Origin: Bradyrhizobium iriomotense
GTDB lineage: Bacteria; Pseudomonadota; Alphaproteobacteria; Rhizobiales; Xanthobacteraceae
Assembly (NCBI RefSeq): GCF_030160715.1
Contig: NZ_BSOW01000009.1
Location: forward strand, 62,001-126,000
Length of the DNA: 64,000 bases
Direction of reading: 5' to 3'
Made by a program: the position numbers and the translations under genes. Under the pieces are notes generated by a model, which was not told where the DNA came from, did not search any database, and saw only the letters and a program-made list of their open reading frames with translations. The number at the start of each line of letters is the position of its first letter. The first letter of the stretch is position 1. Shown here in pieces: positions 58,027-64,000 of this stretch.

Positions 58027-58545
58027 TCATTTCTTGCGGAAGCGATCCAGTCGCACGACCTCGGCGCCGCCCTGGTTGGGTGCAGTCGGCTCGTCCTCAG
58101 CTTCCGCCTTCTCGGCAGCCGGAGCGGGGACCGAGACAGCCGAGGGAGCAGGGGCCGCAGGGAGTGCTGCGGGCGGCACTTCGGCGACATCCGAGGTGTC
58201 GAACTGGAGGCCGAATTTCACCGATGGGTCGAGGAAGCTCTTGATCGCGCTGAACGGCACCACCAGCCGCTCCGGAATGCCGCCAAAGGACAGGCCGACC
58301 TCGAAGCGGTCTTCGAGCACGGTCAGATCCCAGAACTGATGCTGGAGGATGATCGTCATCTCGTCGGGGTATTGCGCGAGCAGCCGCGGCGACAGCTTTG
58401 CGCCCTCCGCCTTCGACACGAAGGTGATGAAGAAGTGATGCTCGCCCGGCAATCCGTGCGCCGCGGCATCGCTCAGCACCTTCCGCAGCACGCCGCGCAA
58501 TGCGTCGCGTGCCAGCACGTCGTATCGGATATGATCGGTCGCCAT
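58027..58545 (-). CDS. sspB: SspB-like ClpXP adaptor
   Basis: The 172-residue protein resembles the alphaproteobacterial SspB family (MATDHIRYDVLARDALRGVL, HHFFITFVSKAEG, LSFGGIPERLVVPFSAI), with an acidic Ala/Pro-rich linker and a short C-terminal VVRLDRFRKK that would tether to ClpX. It recognises ssrA-tagged proteins. It lies near the ssrA gene itself, on the same strand. Confidence 0.9.
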   Translation of the reverse strand: MATDHIRYDVLARDALRGVLRKVLSDAAAHGLPGEHHFFITFVSKAEGAKLSPRLLAQYPDEMTIILQHQFWDLTVLEDRFEVGLSFGGIPERLVVPFSAIKSFLDPSVKFGLQFDTSDVAEVPPAALPAAPAPSAVSVPAPAAEKAEAEDEPTAPNQGGAEVVRLDRFRKK

Positions 58546-58671
58546 TATCGATCCTGACTATCGGTCCTGTCGCATTCGTTCGAGCCAGTGCCGCGCCGAC
58601 TCGCCGAGCTGCAATGGTACCGCGCCCGACCGCCCGGCAGGAGTCCCGCCCGCGAGAAAAAGTAGGCGGGA

Positions 58672-58710
58672 GAAAAATGGAAGTGGAGGCTTCTGTTGCC
58701 AGGTGCCTCC
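58672..58710 (-). terminator. Rho-independent terminator of ssrA
   Basis: On the minus strand GGAGGC (58710-58705) pairs with GCCTCC (58690-58685), followed by a T5 run (58677-58673). It ends the tmRNA transcript. Confidence 0.75.
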
Positions 58711-58714
58711 GAAC

Positions 58715-59010
58715 CCCGCCTAGCGGAGCTTAACCCGCTAGGACTTTAGAGTGGTCTTTCAAACTGCGTTACGCAGCCTGAGCAACCGGAGCAAAGTTGT
58801 CGTTGGCAACTATTGCAGTAGCCCGATAACGGCGGAACAATACCGGGAAAAAGTACGCCCTTTACGCCCTCGTCGATCCTATTTCGCCCCCGCCAAAGCC
58901 CGCTCTGGGGTAGCCCGCTGGTGGGCTTTGGTGGAGGCGCCGGGTACCGCCCCCGGGTCCGAATGGTTTATTGCGACGACCGTTTATTTCCATAGCCGGC
59001 AAGCCGGCAC
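58715..59010 (-). ncRNA. ssrA: permuted two-piece tmRNA
   Basis: Read on the minus strand, the upstream acceptor piece ends in GCGCCTCCACCA (CCA at 58931-58929), preceded by a T-arm-like region. After an intervening segment with a 7-bp AAAGCCC/GGGCTTT hairpin, the coding piece begins GGGGGCGAAATAGGATCGAC at 58891. Its first seven bases pair with the CGCCTCC acceptor strand (one G-U). The tag frame from GCC (58807) reads ANDNFAPVAQAA and ends in TAA at 58769. A stem CCTAGCGG/CCGCTAGG (58719-58742) follows. The outer limits are approximate. It rescues stalled ribosomes and marks proteins for ClpXP. Confidence 0.9.
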
Positions 59011-59131
59011 CCCTAATATAGGGGGCAAAGGTCGGGAAAGACAGGGGTTTGGCGCGAGTTCCTTTGGATAGCTTCGGGCGCCGGCAAGGCCGGCCTTGGC
59101 GCGGGGATAGTGGCCCCCTTAAGCTGCCGCG

Positions 59132-59734
59132 ATGTCCCCGGATTCCGCACCGGCCGTTCAAGAGCCGGATATGCCCGCCAAGACCGTCCCCCCGGGCCTG
59201 TTCGCCCTGTTCATGGCCTTCGCCAGGATGTCGCTGGCCGGGTTCGGCGGCGTCCTGGTGTTCGCGCGGCGGGCGATCGTGGACGATCACCGCTGGATGA
59301 CGGCGGACGAGTTCAACGAGACCTTTGCGCTCTGCCACTTCCTGCCGGGGCCCAACATCGTCAACCTGTCGATGGTGTTCGGCTCGCGGCTGCGCGGGCT
59401 TGCCGGCGGCGTTGCCGCCTTTGCCGGGCTGCTGGTGCCGCCGACCCTGATCATGACGGCTCTCGCCGTGCTGTACGCCCATTTCGGCGAGCTCGAGGTT
59501 TTGCGCCGGACCCTTGCCGGGGTGTCCTGTGCCGCGGTTGGACTCCTGATCGCGGTGGTCTTTCGCATGATGATGCCGCTCTTGAAGCGGGCCGACGCCA
59601 TCGCCCTCGTCCTGATGGCCGCCGTGTTCGTCGCGATCGGAGTGCTGCGGCTGCCGCTGCAAGCCGTGCTGCTGGTCGCGATCCCCGCCAGTATCGCCGT
59701 TACGGTAGCCCTGCGACGGAAGGTAGCAGCATGA
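59132..59734 (+). CDS. chromate transporter, N-terminal-type subunit
   Basis: The 200-residue six-helix protein has the CHR motif FARMSLAGFGGVLVFARRAIVDDHRWMTADEFNETFALCHFLPGPNIVNLSMVFGSRLRGLAGG (spread over several segments). Short-chain CHR proteins work in pairs of N- and C-type halves. Its stop overlaps the next gene's ATG (ATGA). An in-frame ATG at 59171 is possible. It exports chromate or a related anion. Confidence 0.88.
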   Translation: MSPDSAPAVQEPDMPAKTVPPGLFALFMAFARMSLAGFGGVLVFARRAIVDDHRWMTADEFNETFALCHFLPGPNIVNLSMVFGSRLRGLAGGVAAFAGLLVPPTLIMTALAVLYAHFGELEVLRRTLAGVSCAAVGLLIAVVFRMMMPLLKRADAIALVLMAAVFVAIGVLRLPLQAVLLVAIPASIAVTVALRRKVAA

Positions 59735-60261
59735 ACAGCGAAAACCCGATCTGGGCGCTGATCTCGACCTTCGGCCTGATGTCGCTGTTCGCGGTCGGCG
59801 GCGCGGCCGCCGCGGTGCCGGAGATGCACCGCATCGCCGTCGACGTGCACCATTGGATGACCGACAAGCAGTTCGCCGACGCCTTTGCGATCTCGCAGCT
59901 CTCGCCCGGACCGAACGTCCTGATCGTCACGCTGATCGGCTATGCGGTTGCCGGCATTCCCGGCGCGCTCGCGGCAACGCTCGCGATGTGCCTGCCCACG
60001 GCCCTGCTTGCCTACTATGTGAGCCGTCTCCTCAATCGTCCCAGCCAATCGCGCTGGCCCGCCATGATCCAGGCTGCCCTGGTTCCGTTGTCGATCGGCC
60101 TGATGGCGGCAAGCGCCCTGATCCTTGCCCAATCCACCACGCACACCGTGATTGCCGCGCTGCTGATGGCCGGCGTTGCGGTGCTTGCCTCGGTGTCGCG
60201 CGTCAATCCGCTCTGGCTGTTGCTTGCCGGGGGCGTCTTGGGTTTTGCTGGCGTTGTGTGA
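59731..60261 (+). CDS. chromate transporter, C-terminal-type subunit
   Basis: The 176-residue six-helix protein (SLFAVGGAAAAVPEMHRIAVDVHHWMT, DAFAISQLSPGPNVLIVTLIGYAVAG) is the second half of the two-gene chromate transporter. It overlaps the first by 4 bp and should form a heteromer with it. Confidence 0.88.
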   Translation: MNSENPIWALISTFGLMSLFAVGGAAAAVPEMHRIAVDVHHWMTDKQFADAFAISQLSPGPNVLIVTLIGYAVAGIPGALAATLAMCLPTALLAYYVSRLLNRPSQSRWPAMIQAALVPLSIGLMAASALILAQSTTHTVIAALLMAGVAVLASVSRVNPLWLLLAGGVLGFAGVV

Positions 60262-60356
60262 TGAAAGTCGCTAGGCAATGATGCTGGTGGTGGGGATCCA
60301 ATTCCATCTAATAGAACAACAAGACTCGTGACTTAGGGGTCGCGGAGGAGACATGC

Positions 60357-61121
60357 ATGGCCGACACGATGGGCCACTCGGCGACAGCGACGCGAAACAC
60401 ATCGCTCGCAATCGGCATCGTCCTGCTGGCGCTCGCGCCGCAGATCTTCGAATTCATCTGGTCGATCGGTACCCTCTTCGGATGGGGGAGCGGGCGCGGC
60501 CCGGCGACCGTCTTGATCAGCCATGCGACCGCGCTTCTGGCGGGGGCGCCCGGCGCTGCGTTCGGGTCGTTCGGCGCTGATGCCAAGAAGGCGCTGTCCT
60601 CGGACGTGCTGCTGGCGCTGATCTACTCCTATCCGCTGTTTGCGGTCGCGATCCTCACGCTCTTCATGACCATCCGCGCGCCGCAGGACTATATCGGCGG
60701 CATCGTGTTGATGGCGGTAGCGTTGTTCGCGCTCTGGGCGTCCAGCGACCTGCACGGCATGCAGGGCTTCAAGTTCGGCGCCGGCACCGCGCCGCGCATG
60801 TTCGGCGGGCTGCTGGTCGCGCTGGCCGCCGCGATCGCGCTGACGGGACTTCTGAACGAGGGGGCGGGGCTCTCGCATTACTCCTGGCGCGGGCCGTTGT
60901 TCGTGATGGCGGCGATCGTCTTCTTCGCCTTGGCGATCCGCCCGCTGGGCCTGATCGTCTGCGCGTTCGCCAGCTTCCTGATCGCGGCGGCCGGCTCGCA
61001 CGAGACGCGCTGGACCGAGGCCGTCATCGTCGGCGCCTTCCTGACGCTCGGCTGCGCACTGCTATTCCCTTACGTGCTGGGACTGCCGATGCCGATGTTC
61101 CCGCGATTCCTGGTCCAGTGA
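60357..61121 (+). CDS. tripartite tricarboxylate transporter, TctB-like subunit
   Basis: The 254-residue small membrane subunit of the TTT system has about six helices, including a PQDYIGGIVLMAVALFALWASSDL block typical of TctB. GGAGGAG precedes the ATG. It precedes tctA (7-bp gap) and with tctC forms one uptake system for citrate-like acids. It has an unusually long N-terminal region (about 100 residues). Confidence 0.83.
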   Translation: MADTMGHSATATRNTSLAIGIVLLALAPQIFEFIWSIGTLFGWGSGRGPATVLISHATALLAGAPGAAFGSFGADAKKALSSDVLLALIYSYPLFAVAILTLFMTIRAPQDYIGGIVLMAVALFALWASSDLHGMQGFKFGAGTAPRMFGGLLVALAAAIALTGLLNEGAGLSHYSWRGPLFVMAAIVFFALAIRPLGLIVCAFASFLIAAAGSHETRWTEAVIVGAFLTLGCALLFPYVLGLPMPMFPRFLVQ

Positions 61122-61128
61122 GGGCGTG

Positions 61129-62694
61129 ATGGTCGATCTCTTTCACAATCTGGGCCTCGGCTTCGGTGTCGTGTTTCAAGTCAGCTGGTGGTCACCCTGG
61201 TGGCTCTTCGGTTTGTCGCTTCCGATCTCGATCAATATCCTGATGTGCCTGATCGGGGCGCTCGTCGGCACGCTGGTCGGCGTCCTGCCGGGCATCGGCA
61301 CCGTCGCAACGGTCGCCATGCTGCTGCCGATCACCTTCGGGCTGCCGCCGGTCGGCGCGCTGATCATGCTCGCGGGCATCTATTACGGCGCCCAATATGG
61401 CGGCTCGACCACCTCGATCCTGGTCAACATTCCCGGTGAAGCGACCTCCGTCGTGACGGCCATCGACGGCCATCAGATGGCGAAGCAAGGCCGTGCCGGT
61501 CCGGCGCTGGCGATCGCGGCGATCGGCTCGTTCTTCGCCGGCTGCGTGGCGACCGTCCTGATCGCCGTTCTCGGCGCGCCCCTGACCAAGCTCGCGCTGG
61601 CCTTCGGCCCGGCCGAGTACTTCTCGCTGATGGTGCTCGGTCTGATCTTCGCGGTTGTGCTGGCGAAAGGTTCGGTGCTCAAGGCGATTGCCATGATCGT
61701 GTTCGGCCTGTTGCTGTCGATGGTCGGCTCCGACATCGAGACCGGCGCCTCGCGCATGGCCTTCAACATCCCCGAGCTCGCCGACGGCCTCGGCTTTGCG
61801 ACGGTCGCGATGGGCGTGTTCGGCTTTGCCGAGATCATCCGCAACCTCGACGCCGGCGCGGAGATGAACCGCGATCTCGTGCAGCAGAAGATCACGGGGC
61901 TGATGCCGACCAGGAAAGACCTGATCGACTCGGCGCCCGCGATCGGACGCGGCACCATCCTTGGTTCGATCCTCGGCATCCTTCCGGGCGGCGGCGCGGT
62001 CATCGCGTCTTTCGCCGCCTATACGCTGGAGAAGAAGATCGCGAAGAATCCGTCGCGGTTCGGCCGCGGCGCGATCGAAGGCGTGGCTTCGCCGGAAAGC
62101 GCCAACAACGCTGCGGCGCAGACCTCCTTCATCCCGCTGCTCACGCTCGGTATTCCGCCGAACGCGGTGATGGCTCTGATGGTCGGCGCGATGACGATTC
62201 ACGGCATCGTGCCGGGCCCGCAGGTGATGCAGAAGCAGCCGGACCTGGTCTGGGGCATGATCGCTTCGATGTGGATCGGCAATCTGATGCTGATCATCAT
62301 CAACCTGCCGCTGGTCGGCATCTGGGTGCGCCTGTTGCGCGTGCCCTACCGGCTGATGTTCCCCTCGATCGTGATCTTCTGCGCGATCGGCATCTACTCG
62401 GTGAACAACGCGCCGGTCGACGTCATTCTCGCAGGCGTGTTCGGCCTCGTCGGCTACTGGCTGATCAAGCACGATTTCGAGCCGGCGCCGCTGCTGCTCG
62501 GCATGGTGCTCGGACCGCTGATGGAGGAGAACCTGCGCCGCGCGCTGCTGATCTCGCGCGGCGACTGGAGCGTGTTCGTGACGCGTCCGCTCTCCGCCGT
62601 GCTGCTTGCGGTCGCAGCCGCGCTCCTGGTGCTCACGGTTCTGCCGGTGCTGCGCGCCAAGCGCGACGAGGTGTTCACGGAATCGGAGAACTGA
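61129..62694 (+). CDS. tripartite tricarboxylate transporter, TctA-like subunit
   Basis: The 521-residue protein has about 12 hydrophobic segments. It shows the TctA signatures LVGVLPGIGTVATVAMLLPITFGLPPVGALIMLAGIYYGAQYGGSTTSILVNIPGEATSVVT (in order along residues 45-110) and SPESANNAAAQTSFIPLLTLGIP later. It is the main permease. A GTG three bases upstream is an alternative start. A strong terminator follows 62 bp after its stop. Confidence 0.93.
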   Translation: MVDLFHNLGLGFGVVFQVSWWSPWWLFGLSLPISINILMCLIGALVGTLVGVLPGIGTVATVAMLLPITFGLPPVGALIMLAGIYYGAQYGGSTTSILVNIPGEATSVVTAIDGHQMAKQGRAGPALAIAAIGSFFAGCVATVLIAVLGAPLTKLALAFGPAEYFSLMVLGLIFAVVLAKGSVLKAIAMIVFGLLLSMVGSDIETGASRMAFNIPELADGLGFATVAMGVFGFAEIIRNLDAGAEMNRDLVQQKITGLMPTRKDLIDSAPAIGRGTILGSILGILPGGGAVIASFAAYTLEKKIAKNPSRFGRGAIEGVASPESANNAAAQTSFIPLLTLGIPPNAVMALMVGAMTIHGIVPGPQVMQKQPDLVWGMIASMWIGNLMLIIINLPLVGIWVRLLRVPYRLMFPSIVIFCAIGIYSVNNAPVDVILAGVFGLVGYWLIKHDFEPAPLLLGMVLGPLMEENLRRALLISRGDWSVFVTRPLSAVLLAVAAALLVLTVLPVLRAKRDEVFTESEN

Positions 62695-62756
62695 TCCTGT
62701 CGCGCCTGCGTCGGCGCGCCGCATAGACCCTCGGTGCTGCTTCGTGAAATGAAAAT

Positions 62757-62781
62757 GCCGGCCGCATTGGCCGGCTTTTTT
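62757..62781 (+). terminator. Rho-independent terminator between tctA and tctC
   Basis: GCCGGCC (62757-62763) pairs with GGCCGGC (62769-62775) around a 5-nt loop and is followed by six T's. It falls between the tctA stop and the tctC start, so most transcripts should end here. Confidence 0.85.
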
Positions 62782-62804
62782 GTTTGTGCTCAGAGGGAAC
62801 CGAG

Positions 62805-63785
62805 ATGAAGTCCGTTCGCCTGCTTGCGCGCGCGTGTGTCGCTGCGACCGCCGCGCTGTGCGCCTTTGTCGCACCGGCGGCCGCGCAAAGCTATCCGACG
62901 CGCAGCATCATTATGATCGTGCCGTTCGCGGCCGGTGGTCCGACCGACGTCGTCGCGCGCATCGTCACGGCGCATATGGCGCAGACGCTCGGACAGAGCA
63001 TCATTATCGAGAACGTCGTTGGTGCAGGCGGCACCACTGCCACCACGCGCGCCGCGCGCGCCGCGAACGACGGCTATACACTGATCACCGGGCATATGGG
63101 CACGCATGCCGCCTCCGTGCCGCTCTATCCCAAGCTCGTCTATCATCCCGAGAAGGACTTTGAGCCGGTCGCGCTGCTGGCGGGCACGCCGATCCTGATC
63201 CTGGCGCGCAAGGATTTTCCGCCGAAGGATTTGAAGGAGTTCGTCGCTTACGTGAAGGCCAATGCCGAGAAGGTCAACGCTGCGCATGCCGGTGTCGGCT
63301 CGGTCTCGCACGTGTCCTGCGAGCTCCTGCATTCGATCCTCGACATCAAGCCGGTGGGCGTGCCCTTCAACGGCACGGGACCGGCGATGAACGCGCTGGT
63401 CGCTGGTCAGGTCGACTATATGTGTGATCAGATCGTCAACGCCGTGCCGCAGATCAACGCCGGCACCATCAAGGCCTATGCGATCGCGACCGCCGAGCGC
63501 AATCCATCGCTGCCGAACGTCCCGACCACGGCGGAAGCAGGATTGCCGGCCTTCCAGGCCCAGGCCTGGAATGCGATCTTTGCGCCGAAGGGAACGTCGC
63601 CCGCGATCCTCGCAAGCCTGAACGCAGCCGCCTCCAAGGCGCTCGACGATGGGGCCGTGCGCAAGCGCCTGCTCGACCTCGGCAGCGTCATCCCGGCACC
63701 TGCCGAGCGGACGCCGGAAGCGCTCGCCGCCCTCGTCAAAGCCGAAATCGCGAAGTGGACCCCGGTGCTCAAGCCGGCGACTTAA
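62805..63785 (+). CDS. tripartite tricarboxylate transporter, TctC-like binding protein
   Basis: The 326-residue periplasmic protein has a signal peptide (LLARACVAATAALCAFVAPAAA) and the Bug/TctC pattern YPTRSIIMIVPFAAGGPTDVVARIV, IIIENVVGAGGTTATTRAARA and GVPFNGTGPAMNALVAGQVDYMCDQI. It captures carboxylates for TctAB. It starts 23 bp after a terminator with AGAGGGA upstream, so it may also have its own promoter or rely on read-through. Confidence 0.92.
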   Translation: MKSVRLLARACVAATAALCAFVAPAAAQSYPTRSIIMIVPFAAGGPTDVVARIVTAHMAQTLGQSIIIENVVGAGGTTATTRAARAANDGYTLITGHMGTHAASVPLYPKLVYHPEKDFEPVALLAGTPILILARKDFPPKDLKEFVAYVKANAEKVNAAHAGVGSVSHVSCELLHSILDIKPVGVPFNGTGPAMNALVAGQVDYMCDQIVNAVPQINAGTIKAYAIATAERNPSLPNVPTTAEAGLPAFQAQAWNAIFAPKGTSPAILASLNAAASKALDDGAVRKRLLDLGSVIPAPAERTPEALAALVKAEIAKWTPVLKPAT

Positions 63786-63807
63786 GCAGTCCGATCAAGC
63801 TGATAGG

Positions 63808-63837
63808 CAAGGGGCGGGACGCAAGTTCCGCCCCTTG
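63808..63837. terminator. stem-loop after tctC
   Basis: CAAGGGGCGG pairs with CCGCCCCTTG around a 10-nt loop, followed by GTCGTTTG. It is a likely terminator after the transporter genes. Confidence 0.65.
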
Positions 63838-63869
63838 TCGTTTGCCGGCGGAACGCTCACTTTTCCGGG

Positions 63870-63901
63870 TATAATCTGTGTGCAGCAGCGAATCGCTGCT
63901 G
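63870..63901 (+). promoter_or_regulatory. promoter and palindrome upstream of thyA
   Basis: TATAAT at 63870-63875 is a perfect -10. Seven bases after it, CAGCAGCGA-A-TCGCTGCTG (63883-63901) is a near-perfect palindrome placed around the expected transcript start, so it could be an operator or leader hairpin. No good -35 is visible. Confidence 0.45.
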
Positions 63902-63959
63902 TCGCGGCACGGGACCGGCCGCTAAGTTCGCCGTCCCCCAAAAGGCCCATAGCGCACGC

Positions 63960-64000
63960 ATGCACCAGTATCAGGACCTGCTCGAGCGGATTCTCTCAGA
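63960..64000 (+). CDS. thyA: thymidylate synthase, 5' end only
   Basis: The last 41 bases open a frame with ATG and encode MHQYQDLLERILS, the conserved N-terminus of ThyA-type thymidylate synthase. The gene runs out of the window to the right. It makes dTMP from dUMP using methylene-tetrahydrofolate. Confidence 0.8.
   Translation, partial: MHQYQDLLERILS

Noticed and set aside
58751..59071. A 106-residue plus-strand open frame.
   Set aside because: It lies across the tmRNA gene on the opposite strand, and its sequence has no protein-like features.
59110..60261. A 383-residue plus-strand frame suggesting a fused chromate transporter.
   Set aside because: Its first part is an out-of-frame reading of the N-type subunit. 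The two subunits are separate genes with an ATGA overlap.

Overview
The window is a high-GC, gene-dense alphaproteobacterial chromosome segment, most likely from Bradyrhizobium or a close relative. Five things point there: a circularly permuted two-piece tmRNA gene with tag ANDNFAPVAQAA, three families of palindromic intergenic repeats of the Bradyrhizobium type, FixK2-like boxes, an alpha-type SspB, and the DUF4169/ribbon-helix-helix pair. The genus is inferred from recognition and was not checked by a search.

Layout. 0.1-9.3 kb: an ABC-2 exporter pair, two paralogous secreted alpha/beta-hydrolase-like proteins flanking a threonine-synthase-like gene and a DUF3016 gene, then minus-strand genes for an HpnA-like epimerase, a membrane methyltransferase and an Mpo1-like protein, and an OmpA-like/Cys-rich envelope pair. 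9.4-17 kb: UvrD/PcrA helicase carrying an in-frame palindromic insertion, DUF1328, a thioesterase, an FAD-linked D-lactate/glycolate dehydrogenase, a Gly/His-rich LTxxQ protein and two orphans. 17-22 kb: SulP transporter, a caspase-like protease whose Shine-Dalgarno lies in an 11-bp hairpin, and a LysR/DoxX divergent pair. 22-29 kb: a TRAP transporter with a D-2-hydroxyacid dehydrogenase, a class III cyclase and an orphan Leu/Ile/Val-type binding protein. 29-36 kb: two GGDEF-EAL proteins around an MFS transporter. 36-43 kb: TetR/P450, a giant AsmA-like protein, DUF2336 and small proteins. 44-47 kb: an SDR and a TetR regulator sharing two matched operators, then a membrane sulfatase-fold enzyme. 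47-53 kb: a SulP/carbonic anhydrase operon, DUF2252 and DUF1254, with FixK-like boxes. 53-59 kb: FeoAB, DUF4169/RHH, fumarase, SspB and ssrA. 59-64 kb: a split chromate transporter, a TctBAC tripartite carboxylate transporter and the start of thyA.

How the genes work together. Most of the window is housekeeping plus nutrient transport (TRAP, Tct, SulP, Feo, ABC, MFS). Probable functional units are SulP with carbonic anhydrase (bicarbonate uptake, possibly induced at low oxygen), TRAP with the dehydrogenase (carboxylate use), SspB next to ssrA (tagging and delivery of tagged proteins to ClpXP), and TetR/SDR and TetR/P450 as self-contained regulatory switches. No CRISPR array, prophage, transposase, tRNA or rRNA was seen. 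I did not find a clear-cut new defence or biosynthetic system. The strongest unusual signals are the repeat inserted in the helicase, the hairpin-masked caspase gene and the lipid-modification-like gene trio at 5.8-8.0 kb.
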